Shown here in pieces: positions 19,381-27,950 of a DNA stretch of 64,000 bases. Both the position numbers and the translations under genes were made by a program. Within the stretch, counting starts at the first letter, position 1, and the number at the start of each line of letters is the position of its first letter. This stretch comes from Saprospiraceae bacterium (lineage in GTDB: Bacteria; Bacteroidota; Bacteroidia; Chitinophagales; Saprospiraceae), in NCBI GenBank assembly GCA_016711125.1, contig JADJTQ010000002.1:868001-932000 (forward strand), read 5' to 3'. The notes beneath the pieces were generated by a model, which saw only the letters and a list, made by a program, of their open reading frames with translations, made no database searches and was not told the origin of the DNA.

Positions 19381-20154
19381 CTATTTCAATATGTTAAAAA
19401 GACCGAACATATTCGCCAGCGCGAGGAGCACAATGCTGATTAGCACCCAGTATGCGATTTGATTTGCCATGGGGTGTTTGCTTGCAAATTTAGCAGTGTA
19501 CCAGCCTCCCAGCGTCTGTCCGATAGCCAGTATTAAGCCAATATCCCAGCGGACCAGGCCTTTGTACTGAAAGATCAAGAGTACGAGTAGGGTATAGATC
19601 GCTACAACAAATGACTTCAAAGCATTTCCTTCAGTCATGCTATATTTCGCTACCAGAACCATGGTGGCCAAATAAAAGATACCCATTCCCATCTGAATAA
19701 ATCCCCCATAAAAACCAAGGGCTAAATATACCGGTATAGCAATCCACGAGGATATGGGCTGGTGATCACTTTGTTCTTTCAACCATCTTTTAGGTTTGAC
19801 GAGCATGACCACAAGCATCGCGAGCATCAGGTATTTGAAGACAAATAGAAACTGGGCATTGCTGACTTTGATCGCCACAAACACACCTAAAAGGGCCCCG
19901 GTCACGGTCCAAAAAATATTTTGCTTGCTATGGGTGAGGTCCAACTTGCCGTTGCGATAAAATGCATAACTGCCCGCTGCCGATTGTGTAAATACCCCAA
20001 CCCGATTGGTGGCATTGGCAATGTTGCCGGGTAAACCCATGATCTCGGTCAATATAGACAAAGTGATAGCAGAACCATTGCCTGCCAGGGTATTGATTGC
20101 TCCGGCCAAAGCGCCTCCTGAGACGGCGATCACATAATGATACCACTCGATCAT
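19381..20154 (-). CDS. TSUP/TauE-SafE family permease
   Basis: 257 residues and about eight hydrophobic helices, with the family's repeated halves: GGALAGAINTLAGNGSAITL near the start and LALGFYGGFIQMGMGIFYLA in the middle, the two signature glycine-rich helices. Members export sulfite, sulfoacetate or other organic anions; the substrate here is unknown. The longest frame opens at 20229, but the ATG at 20154 overlaps the stop of the epimerase gene (ATGA), so translational coupling fixes the start. It is the third gene of a run with a GH109 glycosidase and an epimerase. Confidence 0.82.
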   Translation of the reverse strand: MIEWYHYVIAVSGGALAGAINTLAGNGSAITLSILTEIMGLPGNIANATNRVGVFTQSAAGSYAFYRNGKLDLTHSKQNIFWTVTGALLGVFVAIKVSNAQFLFVFKYLMLAMLVVMLVKPKRWLKEQSDHQPISSWIAIPVYLALGFYGGFIQMGMGIFYLATMVLVAKYSMTEGNALKSFVVAIYTLLVLLIFQYKGLVRWDIGLILAIGQTLGGWYTAKFASKHPMANQIAYWVLISIVLLALANMFGLFNILK

Positions 20155-20576
20155 TTCTCTTGAGTTACCGGTTGGCAGATTTCTACCAATGTACCCCCCA
20201 TTGACCGTGGGTGGATAAAAAATATCCACTTATTCATCGCTCCAAGGATTGGTTTGTCTTGTATGATTTCCAAGCCTTCTTCCCGGAGTCTTCGCATTTC
20301 GTGATCGATTTGTTTCACACGGAAGGCCACATGGTGGATTCCCTCACCCCTTTTATCAATAAACCGGGCAATGGTACTTTGAGGAGTAGTACTCTTCAGT
20401 AGCTCGATCTTAAACTCACCATGTTGCAAAAATCGCACGACCACCTGTTGGGAAGGCACTTCTTCTTCAGCAAGAATCATAAACTCTGCTAATTTTCTGA
20501 AACGCTCCGTAGCTTGATTCAGATCTTTGACCGCTATCCCAATATGATCAAGCGGAAAATCTTTGACTTGCAGCAT
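20151..20576 (-). CDS. mce: Methylmalonyl-CoA epimerase
   Basis: Interconverts (R)- and (S)-methylmalonyl-CoA between propionate metabolism and succinyl-CoA. 141 residues, a VOC-fold metalloenzyme. The two beta-alpha-beta-beta-beta halves start with LDHIGIAVKDL (metal His11) and GEGIHHVAFRV (second His), and the last strand FIHPRSMGGTLVEICQ carries the metal-binding Glu. Both ends overlap their neighbours by stop/start fusion (TGATG with the GH109 gene, ATGA with the TSUP gene). The neighbours are not methylmalonyl-CoA genes, so the operon does not explain the pathway. Confidence 0.88.
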   Translation of the reverse strand: MLQVKDFPLDHIGIAVKDLNQATERFRKLAEFMILAEEEVPSQQVVVRFLQHGEFKIELLKSTTPQSTIARFIDKRGEGIHHVAFRVKQIDHEMRRLREEGLEIIQDKPILGAMNKWIFFIHPRSMGGTLVEICQPVTQEK

Positions 20577-21976
20577 CAGATATTTTGAAAGATGCCCAAC
20601 TGCCTTTTTTCTTCCCAGGCGCCCCTTGTGAAATCAGGACACTTTACCGGGATGCTGCCAAGTTCAATGGAAATCTTTGAAAGTTCTACGATGGATGACC
20701 AAGCGGTCGCATCATAAACATCCATATCAAGTGGCCAACCTTGATTCAGGCAATCGATCAAACGGTACATCTGCACAAAATCCATGCCTCCATGGCCTCC
20801 ATTCTTGGCAATACCATCTTTCAATTTGTCCCAGATCGGATGTCGATACTTGTCTTGATACTCCTTGACAGCTGCCTCGTCCAGCCATTCGTGATCTTTT
20901 CCTGCGATTGCCAGTCTACTGGGGTATCCCTCGTGGTATGCTTTGGTACCTGCCAAAGCATTAATTCTGCTATATGGCCTGGGAGTCACTACATCATGTT
21001 GTATCAGGATGGTTCTACCCATGGCAGTTTTAACCAGCGTATTATCCATGTCTCCATGGACAAAGTCGGTACGATTGTAAAATTCATTGGTTGTTTCAAC
21101 CGTCTTTGAATACTCGCTCAAGCTAGCCTGTAAGCTGCTCATTGATACCAGGTGGTTAAATTTATCACCTCGATTGATACTCATATACTGGGCTACCGGT
21201 CCGAGGCCGTGGGTGGGGTAGTGATTTCCATCCTGTTTAAGATGGTAGGCCATGCGCCAATTATGCTGATAATGTTCTGATCCAAAAAGCTGATCCTTTA
21301 AGTTATGGATATAAGCGGCCTCACCATATGTTAGTGTTCCGAAAACTCCATGGTGTACCATATTGAGCACCCATAGTTCTTCGTCACCATAACACACATT
21401 TTCTAACATCATGCAATTGACTTGCATCTGCTCGGCAGTATTAACCAGATCCCAGCATCCTTGGAGTGTCATGGCAGCTGGTACTTCAATCGCTACATGT
21501 TTTCCTTGTTGCATAGCATAGACCGCCATAGGCACATGATCGTCCCAGGGTGTGCAAATCACGACGAGATCTACATCGTCTCTTCGGCACATCTCCATCC
21601 ATCCATCTTTGCTACCTGAATAAACTACTGGAGTCTGACCTGAAGCCTTTAGGGTATCCAATGTTGGTGGTATCCTGATATCCCTCATGTCGCAGATTGC
21701 AGTAATTTTAGCCTTATCCGGAAAAAGCGCATTAACTAATTTGGCCTGACCAGTACCCCGATTGCCTAGACCCAGCATCGCCACCTTAACCTGCCCCAGA
21801 GGTGCTTTCCGCAAGTTAATCACACTAGCCTGACCCTGTGGTCGCTCAGGTGCCTGACGGTTCAATAATTCTTCAACTTGAGAGAAGGGTATTTTAGAAC
21901 TTCCAGCTGGAGCTAAACCAAACCAGGCGGCGGTAGCAGATGAAAGTTTAATGAAATTGCGTCGTTGATGATTCAT
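20576..21976 (-). CDS. Exported GH109 glycosidase, Gfo/Idh/MocA fold
   Basis: 466 residues. The N-terminus MNHQRRNFIKLSSATAAWFG is a Tat signal, fitting a cofactor-bound exported enzyme. A Rossmann domain (VKVAMLGLGNRGTGQAKLV) precedes the GH109 core: VEVPAAMTLQGCWDLV, MMLENVCYGDEELWVLNMV, YPTHGLGPVAQYMSINRGD and QHDVVTPRPYSRI. GH109 enzymes cleave alpha-N-acetylgalactosamine by an NAD-dependent redox mechanism; the YGDEELW and THGLGPVAQYM blocks are characteristic. Substrate specificity is inferred from family only. It is the first gene of a tightly coupled run with mce and a TSUP permease. Confidence 0.85.
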   Translation of the reverse strand: MNHQRRNFIKLSSATAAWFGLAPAGSSKIPFSQVEELLNRQAPERPQGQASVINLRKAPLGQVKVAMLGLGNRGTGQAKLVNALFPDKAKITAICDMRDIRIPPTLDTLKASGQTPVVYSGSKDGWMEMCRRDDVDLVVICTPWDDHVPMAVYAMQQGKHVAIEVPAAMTLQGCWDLVNTAEQMQVNCMMLENVCYGDEELWVLNMVHHGVFGTLTYGEAAYIHNLKDQLFGSEHYQHNWRMAYHLKQDGNHYPTHGLGPVAQYMSINRGDKFNHLVSMSSLQASLSEYSKTVETTNEFYNRTDFVHGDMDNTLVKTAMGRTILIQHDVVTPRPYSRINALAGTKAYHEGYPSRLAIAGKDHEWLDEAAVKEYQDKYRHPIWDKLKDGIAKNGGHGGMDFVQMYRLIDCLNQGWPLDMDVYDATAWSSIVELSKISIELGSIPVKCPDFTRGAWEEKRQLGIFQNI

Positions 21977-22062
21977 ATCGATCTGGATTTATGCTCAGAA
22001 AGATAAGAAAAGTGCCACGCACAATAGGACAAAAGAGGAAATCACAACGAAGTACGAGGATA

Positions 22063-24068
22063 CTATTCGGTTTCGATATCCGAATCAGCTGTGGCGGCAG
22101 TTGCTTTTTGACCATTATCGGCTGCCAGTTTTTCAGCATCTGCGTGTTGAGGTGGTACTGCATAAGGTCTAGGCCCAATTAAGCGCTCTATGTCTGACTT
22201 GAGCAATACCTCTTTTTCCAGGAGGTGAGACGCAATTATTTCGAGCTCATTCCGGTGTTTTTTCAATAACTCCTGAGCTCTTAAGTATTGTGATTCTACC
22301 AATTTACGCACTTCATCATCAATCAACGTTGCAGTATTATCCGAGTAAGGCTTCGTAAACTGATCTTGAGACATGCCATAAAAAGACACATTACCGACCT
22401 TGGGGTTCATCCCATAAATCGCGATCATGCTGTAAGCCATCTTGGTTACCTGGTCGAGATCACTCTGCGCGCCTGTCGATATTTTATCAAAAACGATCCG
22501 CTCGGCTGCTCTCCCACCAAAAGTCATACACATGCGATCAAGAAGCTGCTCCGTTCTAGTGATGTATTCTTCCTTTGGTAAATACTGAGCAAATCCCAAA
22601 GTTCCTACACCACGGGGTACAATAGTTACCTTTACTAAAGGGGAAGCGTGCTCCAAAAACCATCCACATACCGCATGACCTGCTTCGTGAAAGGCAATGA
22701 TCTCCTTTTCTTCGGGCGATATAAGTTTGTTCTTTTTTTCCAGACCACCAATGACCCGGTCTAGGGCATAATTAAAATCTTCGAGCCCAACTGCTGTTTT
22801 TTCATAACGGGCAGCGACAAGGGCGGCTTCATTGCAGATATTGGCAATATCCGCCCCCGCAAAGCCAGGAGTCATCTCCGCCAGGATATCCGGCTTTACT
22901 TCTTCAGAAATCTTGATCGATTTAAGATGTACTCTGAAAATTTGTTCGCGTCCTTTAAGATCGGGCCGGTCAATACCAATCTGACGATCGAAGCGACCAG
23001 GCCGTAATAAAGCAATATCAAGTACGTCAGGCCGGTTGGTTGCGGCCATTAAAATAACGCCTTTGTCAGTGCTAAAACCATCCATCTCCACCAAAAGCTG
23101 GTTCAGGGTATTCTCGCGTTCATCATTACCACCGGGTACATTATTTCTACCACGAGCCCTACCTATGGCGTCAATTTCATCGATAAAAATAATACATGGA
23201 GCCTTTTCTCTTGCCTGGCGAAATAAGTCTCGTACTCGGGAGGCGCCGACTCCCACAAACATTTCGACAAAGTCAGAACCTGAAATTGAAAAGAATGGCA
23301 CTCCAGCCTCACCAGCTACCGCCTTTGCCAACAGGGTTTTTCCGGTACCCGGAGGGCCAACCAGCAATACTCCCTTGGGTATCTTACCTCCGAGGGCCTG
23401 GTACTTTTTGGATTTTTCAGGAAGTCAACTACTTCCATCACTTCTTCTTTGGCTTCATCCAGACCCGCTACATCGGCAAACGTAACATTGACCTTTAAAG
23501 TGCTATTATCAAAAAGAGTTGCCTTTGACTTACCAATATTGAAAATTTGTGCTCCAGGTCCACCGGCACCACCGCTCATCCGGCGCATGATAAAGAGCCA
23601 GATTGCCACAATTAAGAATATCGGTAGAAGCCAACCCAGCAGATTTCCCCAAAAATTGATCTTTTCATCATAGGTGACATCAACTCTATTCTCTTCACTT
23701 ACAGAGGCATTGAGTTCTTTGAGCTTGGTCTCAAAGGTCTCTACAGATCCGATATTAAACTGATAGTTGGGACTACTAAGACTAAATTGATTCTTATTGG
23801 CCTTCGCATGCCTGGCATCACTAAGGCGATCAGATTTGATATAAACGTCCGCATAGCGCTGATTGATGATCTCAACTCGCTTTACATCGCCCTGCTCTAC
23901 GAAATTGGCAAAATCACGGAAAGAGATATCTTCATTGGCTGTAAAACTAGAGTCAAAAAATACTTGAGACGCCAAAAGTATAAGGGCAATCAGCCCGTAA
24001 ATCCAAAAAGAATTGAATTTATTAAACCGCTTATTGCTATTTTCCTTGTTTTCGTTATTCTCCTCCAT
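22063..24068 (-). CDS. ftsH: ATP-dependent zinc metalloprotease FtsH, one frameshift
   Basis: Membrane-bound AAA protease. The N-terminal half has two membrane helices (about 17-37 and 130-150) around a periplasmic domain; then Walker A GPPGTGKT, Walker B IIFIDEIDAIG, the second region of homology NRPDVLDIALLRPGRFDR and the zinc site HEAGH. The frame breaks at 23405-23409, where the minus strand has A5 instead of the A6 that would give NPKKYQALGGKIPKGVLLVGPPG. Joined length is about 668 residues, normal for the family. Because ftsH is usually essential here, a read error is the likely cause. It follows rsfS after 20 bases. Confidence 0.93.
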
Positions 24069-24088
24069 CGTAAAAAATTCCTCTCCTT

Positions 24089-24523
24089 CTAAAGATTTTC
24101 GTAATAAGTAATCTTAGCATCGCTCCACAAATCTTCAAGTTCATAAAAAGCCCTCGTTTCGGGGTGAAAAATATGAACAATGGTAGAAAAATAATCGACC
24201 AACACCCATCTGGCAGATCCAGTACCTTCTACATGATTCGGTTTGAGTCCCGACTCATCCAGTACTTTCTTATAGATATTATCAGCCAGTGCTTTCACCT
24301 GTGTATTTGAATCACCTTCACAAATGATAAAACAATCGGAAGGAGCCTCATGAATTTGTCGTAAATCAAGTTTTGTAATCCTTTTACCTTTGATATCCTT
24401 AATCGCATCTATGATAATCTCGGATAGATTGTGATCTTCGGTGGGTATTAAAGAGGGCTGCCTATTTAAATTCAAATTTTGTTGTTGAGTGAAAAAATCA
24501 GCCGTTTGGCGCTCAATGAACAA
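24089..24523 (-). CDS. rsfS: Ribosome silencing factor RsfS
   Basis: RsfS/Iojap protein; binds ribosomal protein L14 and blocks subunit joining in slow growth. The core is IIIDAIKDIKGKRITKLDLRQI, DCFIICEGDSNTQVKALADNIYKKV, GSARWVLVDYFSTIVHIFHPETRAFYELEDLW, all diagnostic. There is no ATG in frame: the span opens at a TTG (24523) and another TTG lies at 24475, so the true start is uncertain and a read error at the start is possible. It is the first gene of rsfS-ftsH, divergent from birA; this block is conserved in Bacteroidota. Confidence 0.88.
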   Translation of the reverse strand: MFIERQTADFFTQQQNLNLNRQPSLIPTEDHNLSEIIIDAIKDIKGKRITKLDLRQIHEAPSDCFIICEGDSNTQVKALADNIYKKVLDESGLKPNHVEGTGSARWVLVDYFSTIVHIFHPETRAFYELEDLWSDAKITYYENL

Positions 24524-25306
24524 ACAAATCTACTTAAAAATATATTGAGTTCAATTCATAACACCAATATTGTTGGAAAGGTTCTCTTGGAGTTTGAGAG
24601 CCTTCCATCAACCAATACCTATGCGGTTGAGCTGCTGTCAACTGGGCAACCGGCAGAAGGGACCGTCATTTATGCCCACCATCAGACTTCCGGTCGAGGC
24701 CAGATGGGAACCCAATGGGAAACTGCAGCTGGTTTGAACCTTACCCTATCCGTGATTTTGCGGCCAATCTTCTTATCGGTACAAGATCAATTTTACCTCA
24801 ATAAGGCAGTTAGTCTTGCGGTTTATCAGGTAGTAAACCAGTATTTTCCTGGTCAAACGAGGATCAAATGGCCAAATGACATATACCTCAAAGATCAAAA
24901 AGTCGGTGGCATCTTGATTCAAAATGGAGTGCAGGGATCTTTCCTGCAATGGAGTGTTTTGGGTTTAGGCCTGAATATTAATCAAGATCATTTTTCGGAT
25001 ACCCTAATCAATGCCACATCCTTTTGTAAGGAGTCGAAACAAATCTGGGACCTTTATGAAATCCGGACTCAACTTTTTCGTAGTCTTGACAGTTACTATT
25101 CGGAGTTGAAGCGATCTGCCAATATGATGGATGATCAATATGTCCAGGCGCTGTAACGCAGAGCAATACCAACGACATTTACCCTTCTAAATGGTCAATC
25201 TTTTGTTGGCACCATCCAAGATGTGGACAGTGTTGGTATGTTGAGGGTGAGAGACGAGCTAAAAAACATCAGACTTTTTAATCTAAAGGAGATAAGATAC
25301 CAATGA
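24479..25306 (+). CDS. birA: Biotin-protein ligase (BirA, HTH-less) with internal TAA
   Basis: Attaches biotin to carboxylase carrier proteins. Catalytic domain: LPSTNTYAVELL, the ATP/biotin loop TSGRGQMGTQW, KWPNDIYLKDQKVGGIL and LGLGLNINQ. It lacks the DNA-binding HTH of E. coli BirA, as usual in this phylum. A TAA at 25154-25156 stops the frame, but the same frame continues for 49 codons (RRAIPTTFTLLNGQSFVGTIQDVDSVG...) as the normal C-terminal SH3-like domain and ends at a TGA that overlaps the cinA start by ATGA. The TAA is therefore a single nonsense change (L-Y-R would be usual) or read error. Start is a TTG or later; no in-frame ATG. Confidence 0.85.
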
Positions 25307-26541
25307 AAGCAGCTATTGTGACCGTAGGAGATGAGATTTTGATTGGTCAGATTGTAGATACTAATGCGGCCTGGATTGCAAGTATCCTGGCAAAGGAAGG
25401 TATAATGTTGGTTTCTAAAATGACTGCTAGTGATGACCTGGACAGTATCATCACTGCAATTGACAGAGCTCTTACTGATGCAGATTTGGTCCTCATGACC
25501 GGGGGTTTGGGCCCAACCAAAGATGATATAACAAAAAACGCATTGGAAAAATATTTTGGTGGCGGATTTACCTTTTCTCAGGATACTTTTGATCGGATCG
25601 AGAAGCTATTTATCAAGCGTAGTATCCCAATATCAGAAGCCCACCGACAACAGTGTTTCTTACCCACAATAGCTACCATCATTGAAAATCAGATGGGCAC
25701 TGCTCCCGGTATGTGGTTTGAAAAGTCCGGTAAGATTCTCTGCTCGATGCCCGGTGTTCCCCACGAGATGAAGTATGTGATGAAACATGGAGTGCTGCCG
25801 AGAGTCGGGACAATGAGCAAAATAGTTTACCGGCAGAAGACAATCATGACAGCTGGCATTGGCGAGTCTGTACTTGCCGATAAAATCGAGCCCATTCTGG
25901 ATAATCATGAAGTCAAGATTGCTTATCTGCCATCGCACGGCCAAGTACGACTACGATTGTCTCGTGAAGGTGCGAAAGGCTCTGAAAAAGAGGTCGAAGC
26001 CATATTGCAAAAAGCCGTAACAGAAACCGTCGAAGCGATAACGCCCTATTTTTTTGGTTATGATGACGAACAACTTGAATCGCATGTTGGCCAGCTTCTG
26101 ATGAAGAAAGGTCTGACTCTGGGTACTGCTGAAAGTTGTACGGGAGGCTATATTGCTCATCTGATCACTTCGATACCAGGGGCCAGCCAGTACTTTAGAG
26201 GAAGTATTGTGGCCTATGACAATGGTATAAAGCAAGAGGTTTTACATGTAAACCAGGTCACACTTGAGACCCATGGGGCGGTAAGTGAAGGTACGGTCCA
26301 GGAAATGGTCAACGGTGCTTTGAAAACCTTAAAATGTGACGTGGCTGTTGCAGTCTCCGGGATCAGTGGACCGACCGGAGGGACCGAAGACAAACCAGTA
26401 GGTACCGTTTGGATTGCGGTTGGAGATAAAGGTGATACCTGGACCACCAAGTTTCTATTCACAAAAGATCGGGTTCTAAACATCAAATACACAGCTGTTT
26501 ATGCTCTTGACATGCTTCGAAAGTTTTTATCGGCACGATAA
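25303..26541 (+). CDS. cinA: CinA family nicotinamide-nucleotide amidase/competence protein
   Basis: 412 residues. The N-terminal MoCF-like COG1058 domain (about 1-170) has VGDEILIGQIVDTNAAWIA and TGGLGPTKDDITK. The C-terminal CinA/PncC domain (about 255-410) has TAESCTGGYIAHLITSIPGAS and VAVSGISGPTGGTEDKPVGTVWIA, the deamidase core that recycles NMN to NaMN. The full two-domain length matches the family. Translation is coupled to birA by ATGA. The frame is intact. Confidence 0.93.
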   Translation: MKAAIVTVGDEILIGQIVDTNAAWIASILAKEGIMLVSKMTASDDLDSIITAIDRALTDADLVLMTGGLGPTKDDITKNALEKYFGGGFTFSQDTFDRIEKLFIKRSIPISEAHRQQCFLPTIATIIENQMGTAPGMWFEKSGKILCSMPGVPHEMKYVMKHGVLPRVGTMSKIVYRQKTIMTAGIGESVLADKIEPILDNHEVKIAYLPSHGQVRLRLSREGAKGSEKEVEAILQKAVTETVEAITPYFFGYDDEQLESHVGQLLMKKGLTLGTAESCTGGYIAHLITSIPGASQYFRGSIVAYDNGIKQEVLHVNQVTLETHGAVSEGTVQEMVNGALKTLKCDVAVAVSGISGPTGGTEDKPVGTVWIAVGDKGDTWTTKFLFTKDRVLNIKYTAVYALDMLRKFLSAR

Positions 26542-26548
26542 TTTCACG

Positions 26549-26556
26549 TACTTTTG
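26549..26556 (+). promoter_or_regulatory. Possible -7 element for the E2 gene
   Basis: TACTTTTG matches TAnnTTTG, 23 bases before the E2 start codon and just after the cinA stop. No convincing -33 TTTG at the usual distance. Confidence 0.3.
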
Positions 26557-26579
26557 TGCTCTGATCATAAAAACTAGAC

Positions 26580-27950
26580 ATGGCAGATTTTCAATTGGTG
26601 ATGCCCAAAATGGGTGAAAGCATCATGGAAGCGACCATCTTAAAATGGCACAAGCGGGTAGGTGACCATGTAGAAGTTGACGAGACCATCCTGGAAATCG
26701 CCACTGATAAAGTAGATAGTGAGATTCCATCTCCGGTAACGGGAAAAATTAAAGAGATTCTTTTTCAGGAAGATGCTGTTGTTGACGTCGGCTCAATGGT
26801 GGCTCTAATCGAAACCAGTGATACCGGAATAGAACAGGATCCGGTGACAACAGCGGTACCTCAGCCCTATGATGTTGAAGAAGAGGAAGAAGAATTTGGT
26901 TTTGAGGAAGAGCCCGAACTCGTTAATAATTCAGAGGTCTCATCCAAAGAAGTCTACCAGGGTAAAAAATTTCCTCCAGTCTCCAATGGCCGGTTTTATT
27001 CTCCACTGGTAAGAATGATTGCCCAGGAAGAGGGCTTAACCCTAAATCAACTCAATCAGGTATCAGGTTCAGGACTGCAGGGCAGGGTAACGAAAAAGGA
27101 TATTTTGTCTTTTATTGAAGAGCTCAACCAACCAGCAGAACAACTTTCGAAGGTGTCTAAAGAAGAAATCAGGAGACCGGAGTACCCAGCGAATGGTCCG
27201 GATACATTAGTCCCACCTTCTGTGAGCAGGTCTGTCAGTGGTCAAGATGATATCTTACAAATGGATCGTATGCGTAAAATCATTGCCGAGCATATGGTCC
27301 AATCTAAACGTGTTGCTCCTCATGTAACGAGTTTTGTTGAGGCAGACGTAACTAATATGGTAAAATGGAGAGATGAACACAAGGAAAATTTCTCTCGGCA
27401 ATATGGTACTAAGCTTACATTTACACCGATTTTTATTCATGCTGTAGTGAAAGCGATCTCAGATTTTCCGATGATAAACATTTCGGTGAGTGGCGATGAG
27501 ATCATCGTAAAAAAGAACATCAATATCGGCATGGCTACCGCATTACCCTCAGGTAATCTGATCGTTCCGGTGATTAAAAACGCCGACGACTTTAGTCTGG
27601 TCGGATTGGCCAAGAAGGTCAATGACCTGGCAGATCGTGCACGGAAGAATGAACTAAAGCCCGATGAAATATCAGGAGGTACTTTTACCCTCACCAATGT
27701 GGGTATTTTTGGCAATGTGATGGGTACACCTATTATCAACCAACCACAGGTCGCTATTTTGGCAACAGGAGCGATTAAAAAGAAACCGGCAGTTGTTGAA
27801 ACTGAATATGGAGATCTGATTGCGATACGTCATATGATGTTCCTATCCATGTCATACGATCACCGTGTTGTTGATGGTTTTATGGGCGGGTCCTTTTTGA
27901 GGAAGGTTGCAGATTATCTCGAACAATTTAGCCACGATGACATTATTTGA
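26580..27950 (+). CDS. 2-oxoacid dehydrogenase E2 (dihydrolipoyl acyltransferase)
   Basis: 456 residues in three domains. A lipoyl domain (1-77) carries the lipoylated Lys44 in EIATDKVDSEI. An acidic linker follows, then an E3/E1-binding domain (about 138-178; SPLVRMIAQEEGLTLNQL...GRVTKKDI). The catalytic domain (about 230-456) has the acyltransferase motif MSYDHRVVDG (His428, Asp432). It could serve pyruvate, 2-oxoglutarate or branched-chain oxoacid complexes; the single lipoyl domain and unlinked gene do not decide this. No E1 or E3 gene lies nearby. The downstream PD40-OmpA gene overlaps its 3' end by 14 bases. Confidence 0.9.
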   Translation: MADFQLVMPKMGESIMEATILKWHKRVGDHVEVDETILEIATDKVDSEIPSPVTGKIKEILFQEDAVVDVGSMVALIETSDTGIEQDPVTTAVPQPYDVEEEEEEFGFEEEPELVNNSEVSSKEVYQGKKFPPVSNGRFYSPLVRMIAQEEGLTLNQLNQVSGSGLQGRVTKKDILSFIEELNQPAEQLSKVSKEEIRRPEYPANGPDTLVPPSVSRSVSGQDDILQMDRMRKIIAEHMVQSKRVAPHVTSFVEADVTNMVKWRDEHKENFSRQYGTKLTFTPIFIHAVVKAISDFPMINISVSGDEIIVKKNINIGMATALPSGNLIVPVIKNADDFSLVGLAKKVNDLADRARKNELKPDEISGGTFTLTNVGIFGNVMGTPIINQPQVAILATGAIKKKPAVVETEYGDLIAIRHMMFLSMSYDHRVVDGFMGGSFLRKVADYLEQFSHDDII

